Assembly: GCF_000003855.2 (NCBI RefSeq)
Contig: NW_003101682.1
Span: 1,801,148-1,865,147 of the forward strand
Direction of reading: 5' to 3'
DNA from: Blastomyces gilchristii SLH14081
Lineage: Eukaryota > Ascomycota > Eurotiomycetes > Onygenales > Ajellomycetaceae
DNA: 64,000 bases
The notes below the pieces were generated by a model that worked only from the letters and a program-made list of their open reading frames with translations, had not been told where the DNA came from and searched no databases. Numbering within the stretch: the stretch's first letter is position 1; the number at the start of each line of letters is the position of its first letter. This document shows positions 10,285 to 21,996 of this stretch, in pieces. Position numbers and translations under genes: made by a program.

Positions 10285-10592
10285 TGTAAGAGGCCTACGC
10301 CGAATAGATCAGTATAATATTATAGGTCTTATATAACAAAGATAAAAACATTAGAGAAGGAAAGAAAGAGAAAGTGTGAGAATCAGTGATTGAGATGAAT
10401 ATTTATATGTATATGTGATAGTGTACGTGGTGAAGCTTCAGAGTGAGAGAATATACACGCATTCATAGTAGTCAAGAATTGGCAATTGAGAATGGCTGAG
10501 AATCAGAGTGTATACATTTGAGAATGAAGTGATTGAAATCTGTGAAGTGTAATGAAATAGTCTATATAATTGATCAGGCACAGCCTGCTACA
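10285..10592 (-). repeat. left (3') LTR of F1-2
   Basis: 308 bp, TGTAAGAGGCC to CCTGCTACA on the plus strand. Confidence 0.85.
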
Positions 10593-10639
10593 TTAGCTCC
10601 CTCTTTCAGAAGCAGTTCTCATCAGTCAAGAACTGCTGT

Positions 10640-13600
10640 TTCAGATAACACAGAACTCAGAGTTCAGGTCAGTTGATTGTAACTGACTTATTTCACAAGA
10701 TATTACTGATCACAGTCACAGAGTCTCTCATTGAGAATATTCTCAATCTCTCACTCAAGCTCATTATCTTCTTCTATAATGTCTGATGACTGTCAGTTAA
10801 AAGTCAGTTGAGAAGAGAACAGATTGATAGCAGTATAACAGAGCAAGCTTGTATAAAATACATTATAAATCTCTGATAATGTGTCAAGACAGTAGTTATG
10901 ACTATCTAGAACTTCTATCACTTTATACTTAATATGATGATAATCTAGCATATGAGATGAACATGTGATTTATATATTCTTAAGATTCAATCATATCAGA
11001 TCTTCTATCTTATATTATTTAGTGAGATCTTAGTGAACATTGATTTAATTCTCTTAATCTTATTTCACAGTTGTTATGAAGATCTCTGCTCAATCACAGA
11101 TATCTCAGAGTTTTATTACTATATTATTAATAATCTGAATCAGACTGCAGAGATCTAATATGAACTGTGTAATCTCTAGAAGATTCAACACTTTCATATA
11201 ATATTTATATATAAGAAAGAACAGGCTTATATCTATTGAAATAACATCTTAACTGTTGATAGTAATCTCTGCATGTAGAAGAAGATTATATCAATCATCT
11301 TATAAGTAGTTACAGAACTTTCAGAGATAATTCTTCACAGTCTGAATTGTCTGTTCTGACATATCATCAGTCTCAGAGTGATAGACAGTTGATAGATAGT
11401 GTATAATCTTGAGAACTTGACAGATTCTTATTCAGAAAGTACTCACAAATTAATAATTCTGATCTGATACTATAGATCTCAGTAATTCATATATTCAATA
11501 GAACAGACTTTATAGAAAAGCTTCAGTGACTTGTTCAGTATTCATCTTATCACAAGATTTTAATATTACATCTTTGCTCAGTCAATTCACAATAATCAGA
11601 ATATTTCTACAATTCTTACTCTTAGATAGATTGACAGTGAAGTCAATTACTACATCTCATCAGATTCTATCAGAGATATTGAGTGATTTTAATAGATCTT
11701 TTCTACAGTTCTTTCATAAAATAATAGAAGAATAGTAATTGCAGTTTCAGATAAAGCATCTGATACTATTTAATATCTTGAGTCAGTAGAACTCTTGAGA
11801 GATCATTCTATACAGTTGTTTACAGCCTGAATAACTGATTATATATGAATCATGCATCTCTTGTATTATCTGAGTGTATAAGAGTTCAGAGTGAGAGACT
11901 CAGCATCATTTACAGAATTATAGAGTGTTATTATCATCAATTGAACATTCTGAGATATCAATTCTTATACATAGTTCTGGAAGAAATCAGAGTACTTCTT
12001 GATATACTGCTTTGATAAGAGTCTGAAGAAGTTCATTCATCTAAACTGCTGTATATCACAGTTCATTCAATGTAGAGAAAGTGAAGATATCAATGACAGT
12101 TCTAACTGAAGAAGCATATATAGTGTCATGAACTGTTTTATCTTAATCAACTAGTATCTTCAGATTCAAGAGCTGATGCTCTCAGTTCATTCAGCAAGTA
12201 TCTGTTACATTAGATAGTATATCTTACTCTTATTATAAGAGAGCATCTGTCATCAAGTTCTAGCTATCAGAATAGTAGTATATTGTAAAATAAAAGCAGC
12301 TTAAGAACTCAGATTATTGTATCTATCATTCAGTGAGTTTACAGATAGTTGTGAAGTATTTAAGATTCTTATAATCTATGACTATCTTAAATTCAGAGAC
12401 ACTTCAGAGTTCAGAGTCTCATTCTTCTAAATAGTGTATAATTATAAGAAGTTTCTTATCATAGATCTTATAATTGTATTCAGTGAGACTCAGTTTCTTA
12501 GACATAAAGACACATAATTGTAGAATCTCTTCATTATTATATTATAATATTACTTCTTCTATTATATAGTCAGAGAAATCAGCTTTAATAACTGTTTTAT
12601 AATCAGAATCAAATATTATCAGTAGAGAAGTATTAATAAATATCTTCTTTATCTATGTAAATGCAGCTTTGACATTCACTGATTATTAAAATACTGAGTC
12701 TTTCTTAATGAGATCTGTAAGTGATCTTATGATATCTGAGAAGTTTTATATAAATCACTGATAGAAGTTAGCAAATCTGATGAAGCTTTATACATCTTTC
12801 ACAGTATATAAAGCTTCTCATTCAAGAATGATAGAGACTTTCTCAGAATTCATTCAAATCTCCTTATCAGCTTCTATAATAAAACTTAGATACTTGATAC
12901 TCTTGACTTTAAAATCATACTTATCAATATCTATTGATAGTTCTGCTTCTCATAGTCATTGTAATATCTTTTATATATACTCTTGATATTCTTTTCTGAA
13001 TTCATTAATAAAGATGAGAATGTCATCTAGATAAGCAGATACAAACTTATCAAGAAAATCTCAGAGTACTTAGTTGATATACTTCTGAAATGTACTGAGA
13101 GTGTTAGTCAGTTCAAAGAGTGTAACTATTCATTCAAAGAGACTATAATATGTTCAGAATGCTGTAAATCATTTATCTTCTTCAGTGATATAAATCTTAT
13201 GAAACATGATAATAATATCTAGTTTTATAAATCATTGAGCTCATCTGATCTGTGTTAGAGTTTCATTAATAAGAGATAAGAGATATCAATCTTTCTTTAT
13301 CAATCTATTCAGGTCTTAATAGTTCACATAGAATCAGAGTTCTTCACCTGATTTCTTTGTAAAGAGAATAGAGACTGTGATAGAAGAGTTGCTAATATAT
13401 ATAAATTCTTTATTCAACAGATCATTGAGTGTCTTTCAAAGAAGAAGAAGTTCATCTCAGAATATGTTATAAAGAGAATCTTATAATAGTTCAGAATTCT
13501 TATCATTCTTTTTCTCTAACTTGATACTGTGATTCACTTCAAAACTGTATAAGAGAAGTATATTTATAATATTATCTTATCAGAAGATATCTAGATATTT

Positions 13601-15345
13601 ATAATATTATTAAGAGAGTTTTGTATAAGAATCTGTTATTATAATATAAGATAATTTTTCTAGAGTCTTTTTAATATTAGTTAGACTGACAGAATAAATT
13701 GATATATAATTCTACTATCAATAATTCTTTCAGTGACTTCTTTTTCTGAGTATTTCATAGATATTGACAGAGATCTGTGTCAGATTAATAGTCTTGTAAA
13801 TATCATCTTCATGAATTCTATTATTATTAGAGAATATCAAGCTTCTGTTTCAAGTGTTTAATAAGATATCTTATTCAGATAGTCAGACAAGTTCTAGTAT
13901 AAGATTATAATCAAGATTATTAACTTCATATATATAGACATCTTTATATTGATGTTCTCTCATATCTATGATCAGCTTTATTATATAATAAGTATAAATG
14001 TCTTTTAAATCATTAAATTCTGTAAGAAGTTGAGGTTTTAATAAAGAGATACACTGAAGGTTATGATATCTTACAACTAAAGATTTTATCATTATATAGT
14101 AATATAGATCACTGTCTATCATAACTTTTATATTATATATATTATTAATTACAGTAGATACAAGAATTACATTCATTATTATCTTCTTCTTAAATTATTA
14201 TTATCTAACCTCTTCAAGCTTCTGTTTACAAATTTGAATAGAAGCTAATCTTTTCTCTGTTTCACTGAGACATTCTTATAGTTATCTTCTGAATCTTTCT
14301 CTAATATAATGTGATTGATGTGAACAGATACTGATTCATTCTTTAAATAAGAAGACACTGATCTTTCTCTCAAGTATAAAGATACATAGATTAATCAGCA
14401 GTTGAAAGCAATATGTTCTAATTAGTTACAGTTAATATACACTTCATATTGATATTGATCAGCAACTTCTTCAGAAGTGATCTCAGAGACTTAAAAGTCT
14501 GTCTGAATAGTGAAAACTCTTGCTTATATATAGATATTCAAGTCTACTCAATTTATAATATCTATATTATTATTATTTCTTGATGCAGATGTATAAGTCA
14601 CTGAGATATAATATCTTTTATCACTGTTCTGTATATTCTTGAGCTTAGTAAGATGATTATTCATTATCTGAAGCTGTGTATAGAAATCTTCATAAGTCTG
14701 ATCTTCATCTATACTTATAAGAGCTTGTAAGAGTTTGAAAGTTAATGTTTTCTTAAGCATACTAATCTTTATTTAATCTTCTCAAGATTGATCATCTACT
14801 TCTAGAATCTTGATGTTAAAGTCAGAGATGAATATTATAAAAGAAATATTTCTCTATCAGATACTCTGTAGTCAATCTAATACTTTCTGTTATATAACAG
14901 TATTTCAGAACAGAATATCAAGATATTTTATAATATTATCAGATATTTATAACACTGATTCATATACTTTTATTCATAAATAGAACTTCTGTTTCACATA
15001 ATCTTTCAATTATTCATTAATATATCAATCTTAATTAATTAATAAATCAATGATATCTTCATCTATACTCAGTTTTATAAGCATTTTCATTCTTTATAAT
15101 AAGTAGAGAGTGAGATCAGAAGTATTAAAATATATAGAAGTATCTAAGCATTCTTTTAGTGCTTTTATATTCAATTCTGTAGATATTGAAATTATATGAA
15201 TTAGTTATTAAATCTCTTCATATTGATATTATTGAGTTGCATGTATATCAGCTATTTATTGTTATTATAGTTTTAACATTACTCAGAGTCACTGTGACAC
15301 TATATTTATACTCATGTTCAAGAGTTTCATATTATTGTTAGACAT
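10640..15345 (-). pseudogene. decayed gag-pol of F1-2
   Basis: Reading leftward from an ATG at 15345, the gag fragment at 14760-14548 includes MLKKTLTFKLLQ. The protease fragment (14176-13883) has the catalytic region IDSD, where a retropepsin has DSG, and ends in LILELV where the family has LILGL. The reverse transcriptase motif YLDD survives at about 13033-13022. The chromodomain remnant (EDNELE, YLVK) is at about 10780-10650. Many stops occur, mostly TGA and TAA at positions that are Trp, Gln or Arg in homologous copies. It cannot encode a working polyprotein. RNase H and integrase are placed by alignment with F1-3 and F1-7. Confidence 0.8.
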
Positions 15346-15627
15346 GATTATATCAATTATTAGATATATAATCATATTCTTATATATCTGAGTGTTAGAA
15401 CTCTCAGATCTTTCACTGATATTTTCTTATAAAATCTTATTCTCTTCATAAGATCTTGTTATGAGATCAGAGTAACTGATGAGCAAGCTTCTATCTGAGA
15501 ACTATCTAAAGACTCAGTGTCTGCTTAACTATTTAACTGTTTCTCTATTTCTTATACATTGTTACACATTTGAATATCTCTTAATAAATAATTATTTCTA
15601 ATGAGAAGACAATGAATGATTTTATAG

Positions 15628-16162
15628 TATAAGAGACCTATACTGAATAGATCAGTATAATATTATAGGTCTTATATAACAAAGATAAAAATGTTAGAGA
15701 AGAAAAGAAAGAGAAAGTATGAGAATTGATGATTGAGATGAATATTTATACATATATGTGGTGATGTACGCAGTGGAGCTTCGGGGCGGGAGAATATACG
15801 CGCGTTCATAGCGGCCGAGGATCGGCGATTGAGAATGGCCGAGAATCGGAGTGTACGCGTTCGAGAATGAAGTGGTTGGGATCTTTGGAGTGTAACGGAA
15901 GAGTATTTATGATTGATCGGGCNNNNNNNNNNNNNNNNNNNNNNNNNNNNNNNNNNNNNNNNNNNNNNNNNNNNNNNNNNNNNNNNNNNNNNNNNNNNNN
16001 NNNNNNNNNNNNNNNNNNNNNNGCGTTTCTCCCCCGCGGGCGGATCCCTATAATAATCCCGACCAACAGGGGGGGCCCTCCTACAAAAAAAAGAGGTTGG
16101 GGATTTTTGGGAGGTTAAAGGATTAGTTTTTTTTTGTTGGGTTTGGGGGCAGCCCCCCCCCA
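15628..16162 (-). repeat. right (5') LTR of F1-2, broken by the assembly gap
   Basis: Clean LTR sequence runs from 15628 to 15922, ending GATCGGGC, only about 13 bp short of the usual end. The gap follows, then a noisy second reading of the last about 70 bp of the same LTR (about 16090-16162). The real LTR is therefore probably about 308 bp, not 535. Confidence 0.7.
15923..16022. other. assembly gap, 100 N
   Basis: Exactly 100 N, the usual placeholder for a gap of unknown size. It sits inside an LTR, between two oppositely oriented F1 elements, where long inverted repeats would defeat assembly. Confidence 0.98.
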
Positions 16163-16206
16163 ATAATTCTTATGTATGAGGAGGAATGTGTGAATTTGGA
16201 TAATCT
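16023..16206. other. corrupted sequence at the right edge of the gap
   Basis: Long G, C, A and T runs replace normal F1 LTR sequence. The part at about 16090-16162 can be aligned loosely to the last 70 bp of the LTR with many inserted bases. 16168-16206 aligns to the short piece of F1-1 (compare 10944-10979) that should separate F1-2 from F1-3. Coding frames drawn here are not real. Treat bases and coordinates as unreliable. Confidence 0.75.
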
Positions 16207-16571
16207 TGGGGCGGGCTGCGCCCGATCAATTTATATAGACTATTCTGTTACACTCCACAGATTCCAACCACTTCATTCTCGAACGCGTATGCTCCGATTC
16301 TCGGCCATTCTCAATCACCGATTCTCAGCCGCCATGAACGCGTACACTCTGATTCTCAGTCATTCTCAATCACTGATCCTCAGCTGCTATGAACATGCAT
16401 ATATTCTTCTGCTCTGAAGCTCCACTGTGTACATCATCACATATGTGTATAAATATTCATCTTGATCACTGATTCTTGCACTTTCTCTTTCTTTTCTTCT
16501 TTAATGTTTTTATCTTTGTTATATAAGATCTATTAATATAATACTGATCTATTCAGTGTAGGCCTCTTACA
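16207..16571 (+). repeat. left (5') LTR of F1-3 with a 55-bp tandem duplication
   Basis: 365 bp. Two 55-bp units, 16281-16335 and 16336-16390, both start GAACGCGTA. The GC palindrome GGGCTGCGCCC near the start is intact. Confidence 0.85.
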
Positions 16572-16867
16572 CTATAAAAATATTCATTGTCTTCTTATTA
16601 GAAAATAATTATTCACACATTATCTTCTCATCAGAAATGATTATTCATTGAGAGATATCTAAACATATAACAATATGTAAGAAACAGTTAAACAGTTAAG
16701 CAGACACTGAGTCTTCAGATAAAAGCTTACTTATCAGTCACTCTGACTCTGTAACAAGATCTTATAAAGAGAGTAAGATTTTATAAGAGAATATCAGTGA
16801 AAGATCTGAGAGTTCTGACACTCAGATATATGAGAATACAATTATATATTTAACAATTGATATAATC

Positions 16868-19800
16868 ATGTCTAATAATAATATAAAACTCTTAAATATA
16901 AGTATAGATATGATATTACAGTGACTCTGAGTAATATTAAAATTACAACAGCAATAAATAGCTGATATACATACAACTTAATAACTTCAATATGAAGAGA
17001 TTCAATGATTAACTCATATAATTTCAACATCTACAGAATTGAATACAAAAGTACTGAAAGAATACTTAGATACTCTTATATATTTCAATACTTCTGATCT
17101 CACTCTCTACTTATTATAAAGAATGAAAATACTTGTAAAACTGAGTATAGATGAAGATTTCATCAGTTTATTAATTAATTAAGATTGATATATCAATGAA
17201 TGATTGAAGAATTATATAAAATAGAAGTTTTATTTATAAATAAAAGCATGTGAAGCAGTGTTATAAATATCTAAAAATATTATGAAATATCTTGATATTC
17301 TGTTCTGAGACACTGTTATATAACAGAAAGTATTAGATTAATTACAGAGTATCTGATAGAGAAATACTTCTCTTATAATATTTATCTCTGACTTTAATAT
17401 CAAGATTCTAGAAGTAGATAATTAATCTTGAGAGAATTAAATAAAGATTAGCATGCTTAAGAAGATATTAACTTTTAAACTCTTACAGACTCTTATAAGT
17501 GCAGATGAAGACCAGACTTATAAAGACTTCTACACACAGCTTTAGATAATAAATGACTGTCTTATCAAGCTCAAGAATATACAGAACAGTGATAGAAGAT
17601 ATTACATCTCAGTAACTTATACATCTGTACTGAGAAATAATAATAATACAGATGCTATGAATTAAGTAGACTTAAATATCTATATATAAGTAAGAGTCTC
17701 TGCTGTCTGAATAGACTTCTGAGTCTCTGAGATCACTTCTGAAGAAGTCACTGATTAATATTAATATAAAGTATGTATTAACTGTAATTAATCAGAATAC
17801 ATTGCTTTTAACTACTGATTAATCTATATGTTTTCATACTTAAGAGAAAGATCAGTATCTTCTTATTTAAAGAATGAATTAGCATCTGTTCATATCAATC
17901 ACATTATATTAGAGAAAGATTCAGAAGATAACTATAAGAATATCTCAGTGAAACAGAGAAAAGATTAGCTTCTATTCAAATTTATAAACAGAAGCTTGAA
18001 GAGATTAAATAATAATAATTTAAAGAGAAGATAATAATGAATATGATTCTTGTATCTACTGTGATTGATAATATATATAATATGAAAGCTATAATAGACA
18101 GCAGTCTATATTACTATACAATAATAAAATCTTTAGTTGTAAGATATTATAATCTTCAGTGTATTTCTTTATCAAAACCTCAACTTCTTACAGAATTTAA
18201 TGATTTAAAAGACATTTATATCTCTTACATAATAAAGCTAATTATAGATGTAAGAGAATATCAATATGAAGATGTCTATATATATGAAATTAATAATCTT
18301 GATTATAATCTTATATTAGAACTTGTCTAACTATCTGAATAAGGCATCTTATTGAATACTTAAAACAGAAGCTTGATATTCTCTAATAATGATAGAATTC
18401 ATGAAGATGATATTCATAAGATTATTGATCTGACACAGATCTCTGTCAATATCTATAAAATACTCAGAAAAAGAAGTCACTGAAAGAATCACTGATAGTA
18501 GAATCATATATTAATCTATTCTATTAGTCTGACTGATATTAAAAAGACTCTAGAAAAGTTATTCTGTGTTATAATAACAAATTCTTGTACAAAATTCTCT
18601 CAATAATATCATGAATATCTAGATATTTTTCAATAAGATAATATTATAAATATACTTCTCTTATAAGATTCTGAAGTGAATCACAGTATCAAGTTAGAGA
18701 AAAAGAATGATAAGAACTCTGAACTGTTATAAGACTCTCTTTATAACATGTTCTGAAATGAACTTCTTCTTCTTTGAAAGACACTCAATGATCTGTTGAA
18801 TAAAGAATTCATATATATTAATAACTCTTTCATCACAGTCTCTATTCTCTTTACAAAGAAATCAGATAAAGAACTCTGATTCTGTGTGAACTACTGAGAT
18901 CTGAACAGATTGATAAAGAAAGATTGATATCTCTTATCTCTTATCAATGAAACCCTAGCACAGATCAGATGAGCTCAATGATTTATAAAACTAAATATCA
19001 TTACTGTGTTTCATAAGATTCATATCACTGAAGAAGATGAATGACTTACAGTATTTCAAACATATTATGACCTCTTTGAATGAATAGTTACACTCTTTGA
19101 ACTAGCTAACATCTTCAGTATATTTCAGAAGTATATCAACTAAGTGCTCTGAGATTTTCTTGACAAGTTTGTATCTGTTTATCTAGATGACATTCTCATC
19201 TTCACTAATGAATTTAGAAAAGAATATCAAGAATATGTGTGAAAGATTTTATAATGACTATAAGAAGCAGAACTACTAATAGATATTAATAAGTGTGATT
19301 TTAAAGTCAAGAGTATTAAGTATCTGAGTTTTATTGTAGAAGCTGATAAGAGAATTTGAATGAATTCTGAGAAAGTCTCTGTTATTCTTGAATGAGAAGC
19401 TCTGTGTACTGTGAAAGATATATAAAGCTTCATCAGATTTACTAACTTCTATCAGTGATTTATATAAAACTTCTCAGATATTATGAGATCACTTACAGAT
19501 CTCACTAAGAAAGACTCAGTATTTCAATAATCAGCAGACACTGAAGCTGCATTTACACAGATAAAGAAGATATTCATTAATATCTCTCTACTGATAACAT
19601 TTGATTCTGATTATAAGATAGTTATTGAAGCTGATTTCTCTGACTATGTAATAGAAGAGATGATATTATAATATGATAATGAAGATGTTCTATAATTATA
19701 TATTTTCATATCTAAGAAACTGAGTCTCACTGAATGCAATTATGAGATCTATGATAAGAAACTTCTCACAATTATACACTGTTTAGAAGAATGAGACTCT

Positions 19801-21620
19801 GAACTCTGAAGTATCTCTGAATTTGAGATAGTTATAGATTATAAGAATCTCAAATACTTTATAACTATCTGTAAACTTACTGAATAACAGATGTAATAAT
19901 CTATGTTCTTAAGTCACTTTCATTTTACAATACACTATCATTCTGACAGTCAGAACTTGATAGCAGATGCTCTCTCATGATAAGAGTAGAATATATTATC
20001 TGATATAACAGATACTTACTGAATGAACTGAGAGCATCAGCTTTTAAATCTGAAGATACTAGTTAATCAAGATGAAACAGCTTATGACACTATATATACT
20101 TCTCTGATTAGAACTGTCACTGATATCTCAACTTCTTTCAAACCTATATTAGATGAGCTATAATATACAGTAGCTTAAACTGATGAACTTCTTTAAGCAC
20201 TCACTGAAGCAGTATAATAAGAAACATCTCAATTTTCTCCAGAATTATGTGTAAGAACTGACATCTCAGAATATTTAATTAATGATAATAACACTTTACA
20301 ATTCTGTGAATAATACTGAGTCTCTCACTCTGAACTCTTACACATCTGAATAATGTAAGAGATGCATAATTCATATATAACTGATTATTCAGACTGTGAA
20401 TAACTGTATAGAATGATCTTCTGAGAGTTCTATTAACTTAAGATATTAAATAGTATCAGATACTTTATCTGAAACTGCAATCACTGTTCTTTCATTATCT
20501 TATAAAAGAATTATAGAAAAGATCTACTGAAATCACTTGATATTTCTAATAGAATCTGATAAGATGTAGCAATTAACTTCACTATCAATCTATCTGAGAG
20601 TAAGAGTTGTAGAAACATTCTAATTATTATAAATCAATTAAGCAAAGATATAATATTGAAATCTTGTGATAAGATGAATACTGAACAAGTCACTGAAGCT
20701 TTTCTACAGAGTTTGTTCTATCAGATATATGAATTACTGAGATTCATAGTATCAGATCAGAGTTGTCAATTTATAAGCACTCTCTGAACTAGAATCTGTC
20801 AAGTTCTCAAGATTACATACTATCTGTTAACTGTCTATCACTCTAAGACTGATGATGCATCAGAACAGACAATTCAGACTATAAAGAATTATCTTTATAA
20901 GTTCTGCAATCACTTATAAGATAATTGATATGATCTTCTTCTACATGCAGAGATTGCTATCAACAGTCAAGATACTGTTTTAACAGATATAAGCCTGTTC
21001 TTTCTTACACACAGATATTATATAAAAGTATTAAATCTTCTAAAGATTATACAGTTCACACTGAATCTCTGCAGTTTAATTCAGATCACTGATAATATAG
21101 TAATAAAGCTCTGAGATGTCTGTGATTGAGCAGAGGTCTTCATGACAACTATGAAACAAGATTAAGAGAACTGAATCAATGTTCACTGAGATCTCACAGA
21201 ACAATATAAGATAGAAGATCTGATATAATTGAATCTTAAGAATATACAAATCACATGTTTATCTTGTACACTGAATTACTGTTATGTCAGATATAAAGTG
21301 CTAGAAGTTCTAAGTAGTCACAACTATCATCTTGACACATTATCAGAGATTTATAATGTATTTCATACAAGCTTGCTCTGCTGTGCTGTCACTGATCTGT
21401 TCTCTTCTCAGCTGATTTCTGACTGACAGTCATCAGACATTATAGAAGAAGATAATGAGCTTGAGTGAGAGATTGAGAATATTCTTAATAAGAGATTCTG
21501 CAGCTGTAGCTAATAATATCTTGTGAAATAAGTCAGTTATAATTAACTGATCTGAACTCTAAGTTCTGCATTATCTGAAACAGTGGTTCTTGACTGATAA
21601 GAACTGCTTCTGAAAAGAAG
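16868..21620 (+). pseudogene. decayed gag-pol of F1-3
   Basis: The gag start ATG is at 16868. The zinc knuckle is at 17774-17815: it begins CINCN, but its last Cys codon reads TAC (Tyr). Protease is 18037-18330, with IDSS where DSG is expected. Reverse transcriptase spans about 18700-19440 with YLDDILIFT intact at 19180-19206. RNase H is about 19570-19790 (KTVIEADFSDY-type start, [12 protein letters not shown]). Integrase runs about 20280-21080, including VSDQSCQF and a decayed YHSKTDDASEQT segment near 20840. The chromodomain is about 21440-21590 (EDNELE, YLVK). Dozens of stops break it, so it is not functional. Confidence 0.85.
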
Positions 21621-21627
21621 AGACTAA

Positions 21628-21991
21628 TGTGATGAGCTGCATCTGATTAATCATATAGACTATTCTGTTACACTTCACAGATTTCAATCACTTCATTCTC
21701 AAATGTGTACACTCTGATTCTCAGTCATTCTTGATCACTGATTCTCAGCCGCCACGAATGCGTATGCTCTGATTCTCAGTCATTCTCAATCACTGATTCT
21801 CAGCTGCTATGAATGTGTGTATATTCTTCCACCCCGAAGCTCCACCGCGTACGCCATCACATACACATATAAATATTCATCTTAATCACTGATTCTCGCA
21901 CTTTCTCTTTCTTTTCTTCTTTAACGTTTTTATCTTTATTATATAAGACCTATCAATATAATACCGATCTATTCGGCGTAGGCCTCTTACA
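21628..21991 (+). repeat. right (3') LTR of F1-3
   Basis: 364 bp, TGTGATGAGC to CTCTTACA. It has the same double 55-bp module as the left LTR. Its last 60 bp and a patch at 21825-21855 keep CG sites that are lost in its first part. Confidence 0.85.
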
Positions 21992-21996
21992 ATTCT

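Larger units (their letters stand above)
10285..16162 (-). mobile_element. F1-2: gypsy element nested in F1-1, containing the assembly gap
   Basis: Left LTR 10285-10592; right LTR from 15628 to about 16162, interrupted by 100 N. ATAAT is duplicated at 10280-10284 and 16163-16167. Coding is on the minus strand. The right end is read through corrupted sequence (see 16023-16206), yet the terminal CA and the TSD are both present. The internal region 10593-15627 has the usual family order read right to left: gag, protease, reverse transcriptase, RNase H, integrase, chromodomain. Confidence 0.8.
16207..21991 (+). mobile_element. F1-3: full-length chromodomain gypsy element nested in F1-1
   Basis: LTRs 16207-16571 (365 bp) and 21628-21991 (364 bp). 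The right flank is ATTCT (21992-21996); the left flank reads AATCT (16202-16206) in the corrupted stretch, one mismatch from a 5-bp TSD. The element reads rightward, head to head with F1-2 and only about 40 bp from it. Both LTRs carry a tandem 55-bp duplication. A purine tract (AAAAGAAGAGA) precedes the right LTR, as expected for the plus-strand primer. F1-1 resumes directly after the right TSD. Confidence 0.85.

Noticed and set aside
15672..16163. Frames spanning the N gap
   Set aside because: They consist of N codons, LTR sequence and corrupted homopolymer-rich bases at a contig end.
16172..16417. 81-aa plus-strand frame with a repeated motif
   Set aside because: It lies wholly in the left LTR of F1-3 and its repeated peptide is the 55-bp tandem module.
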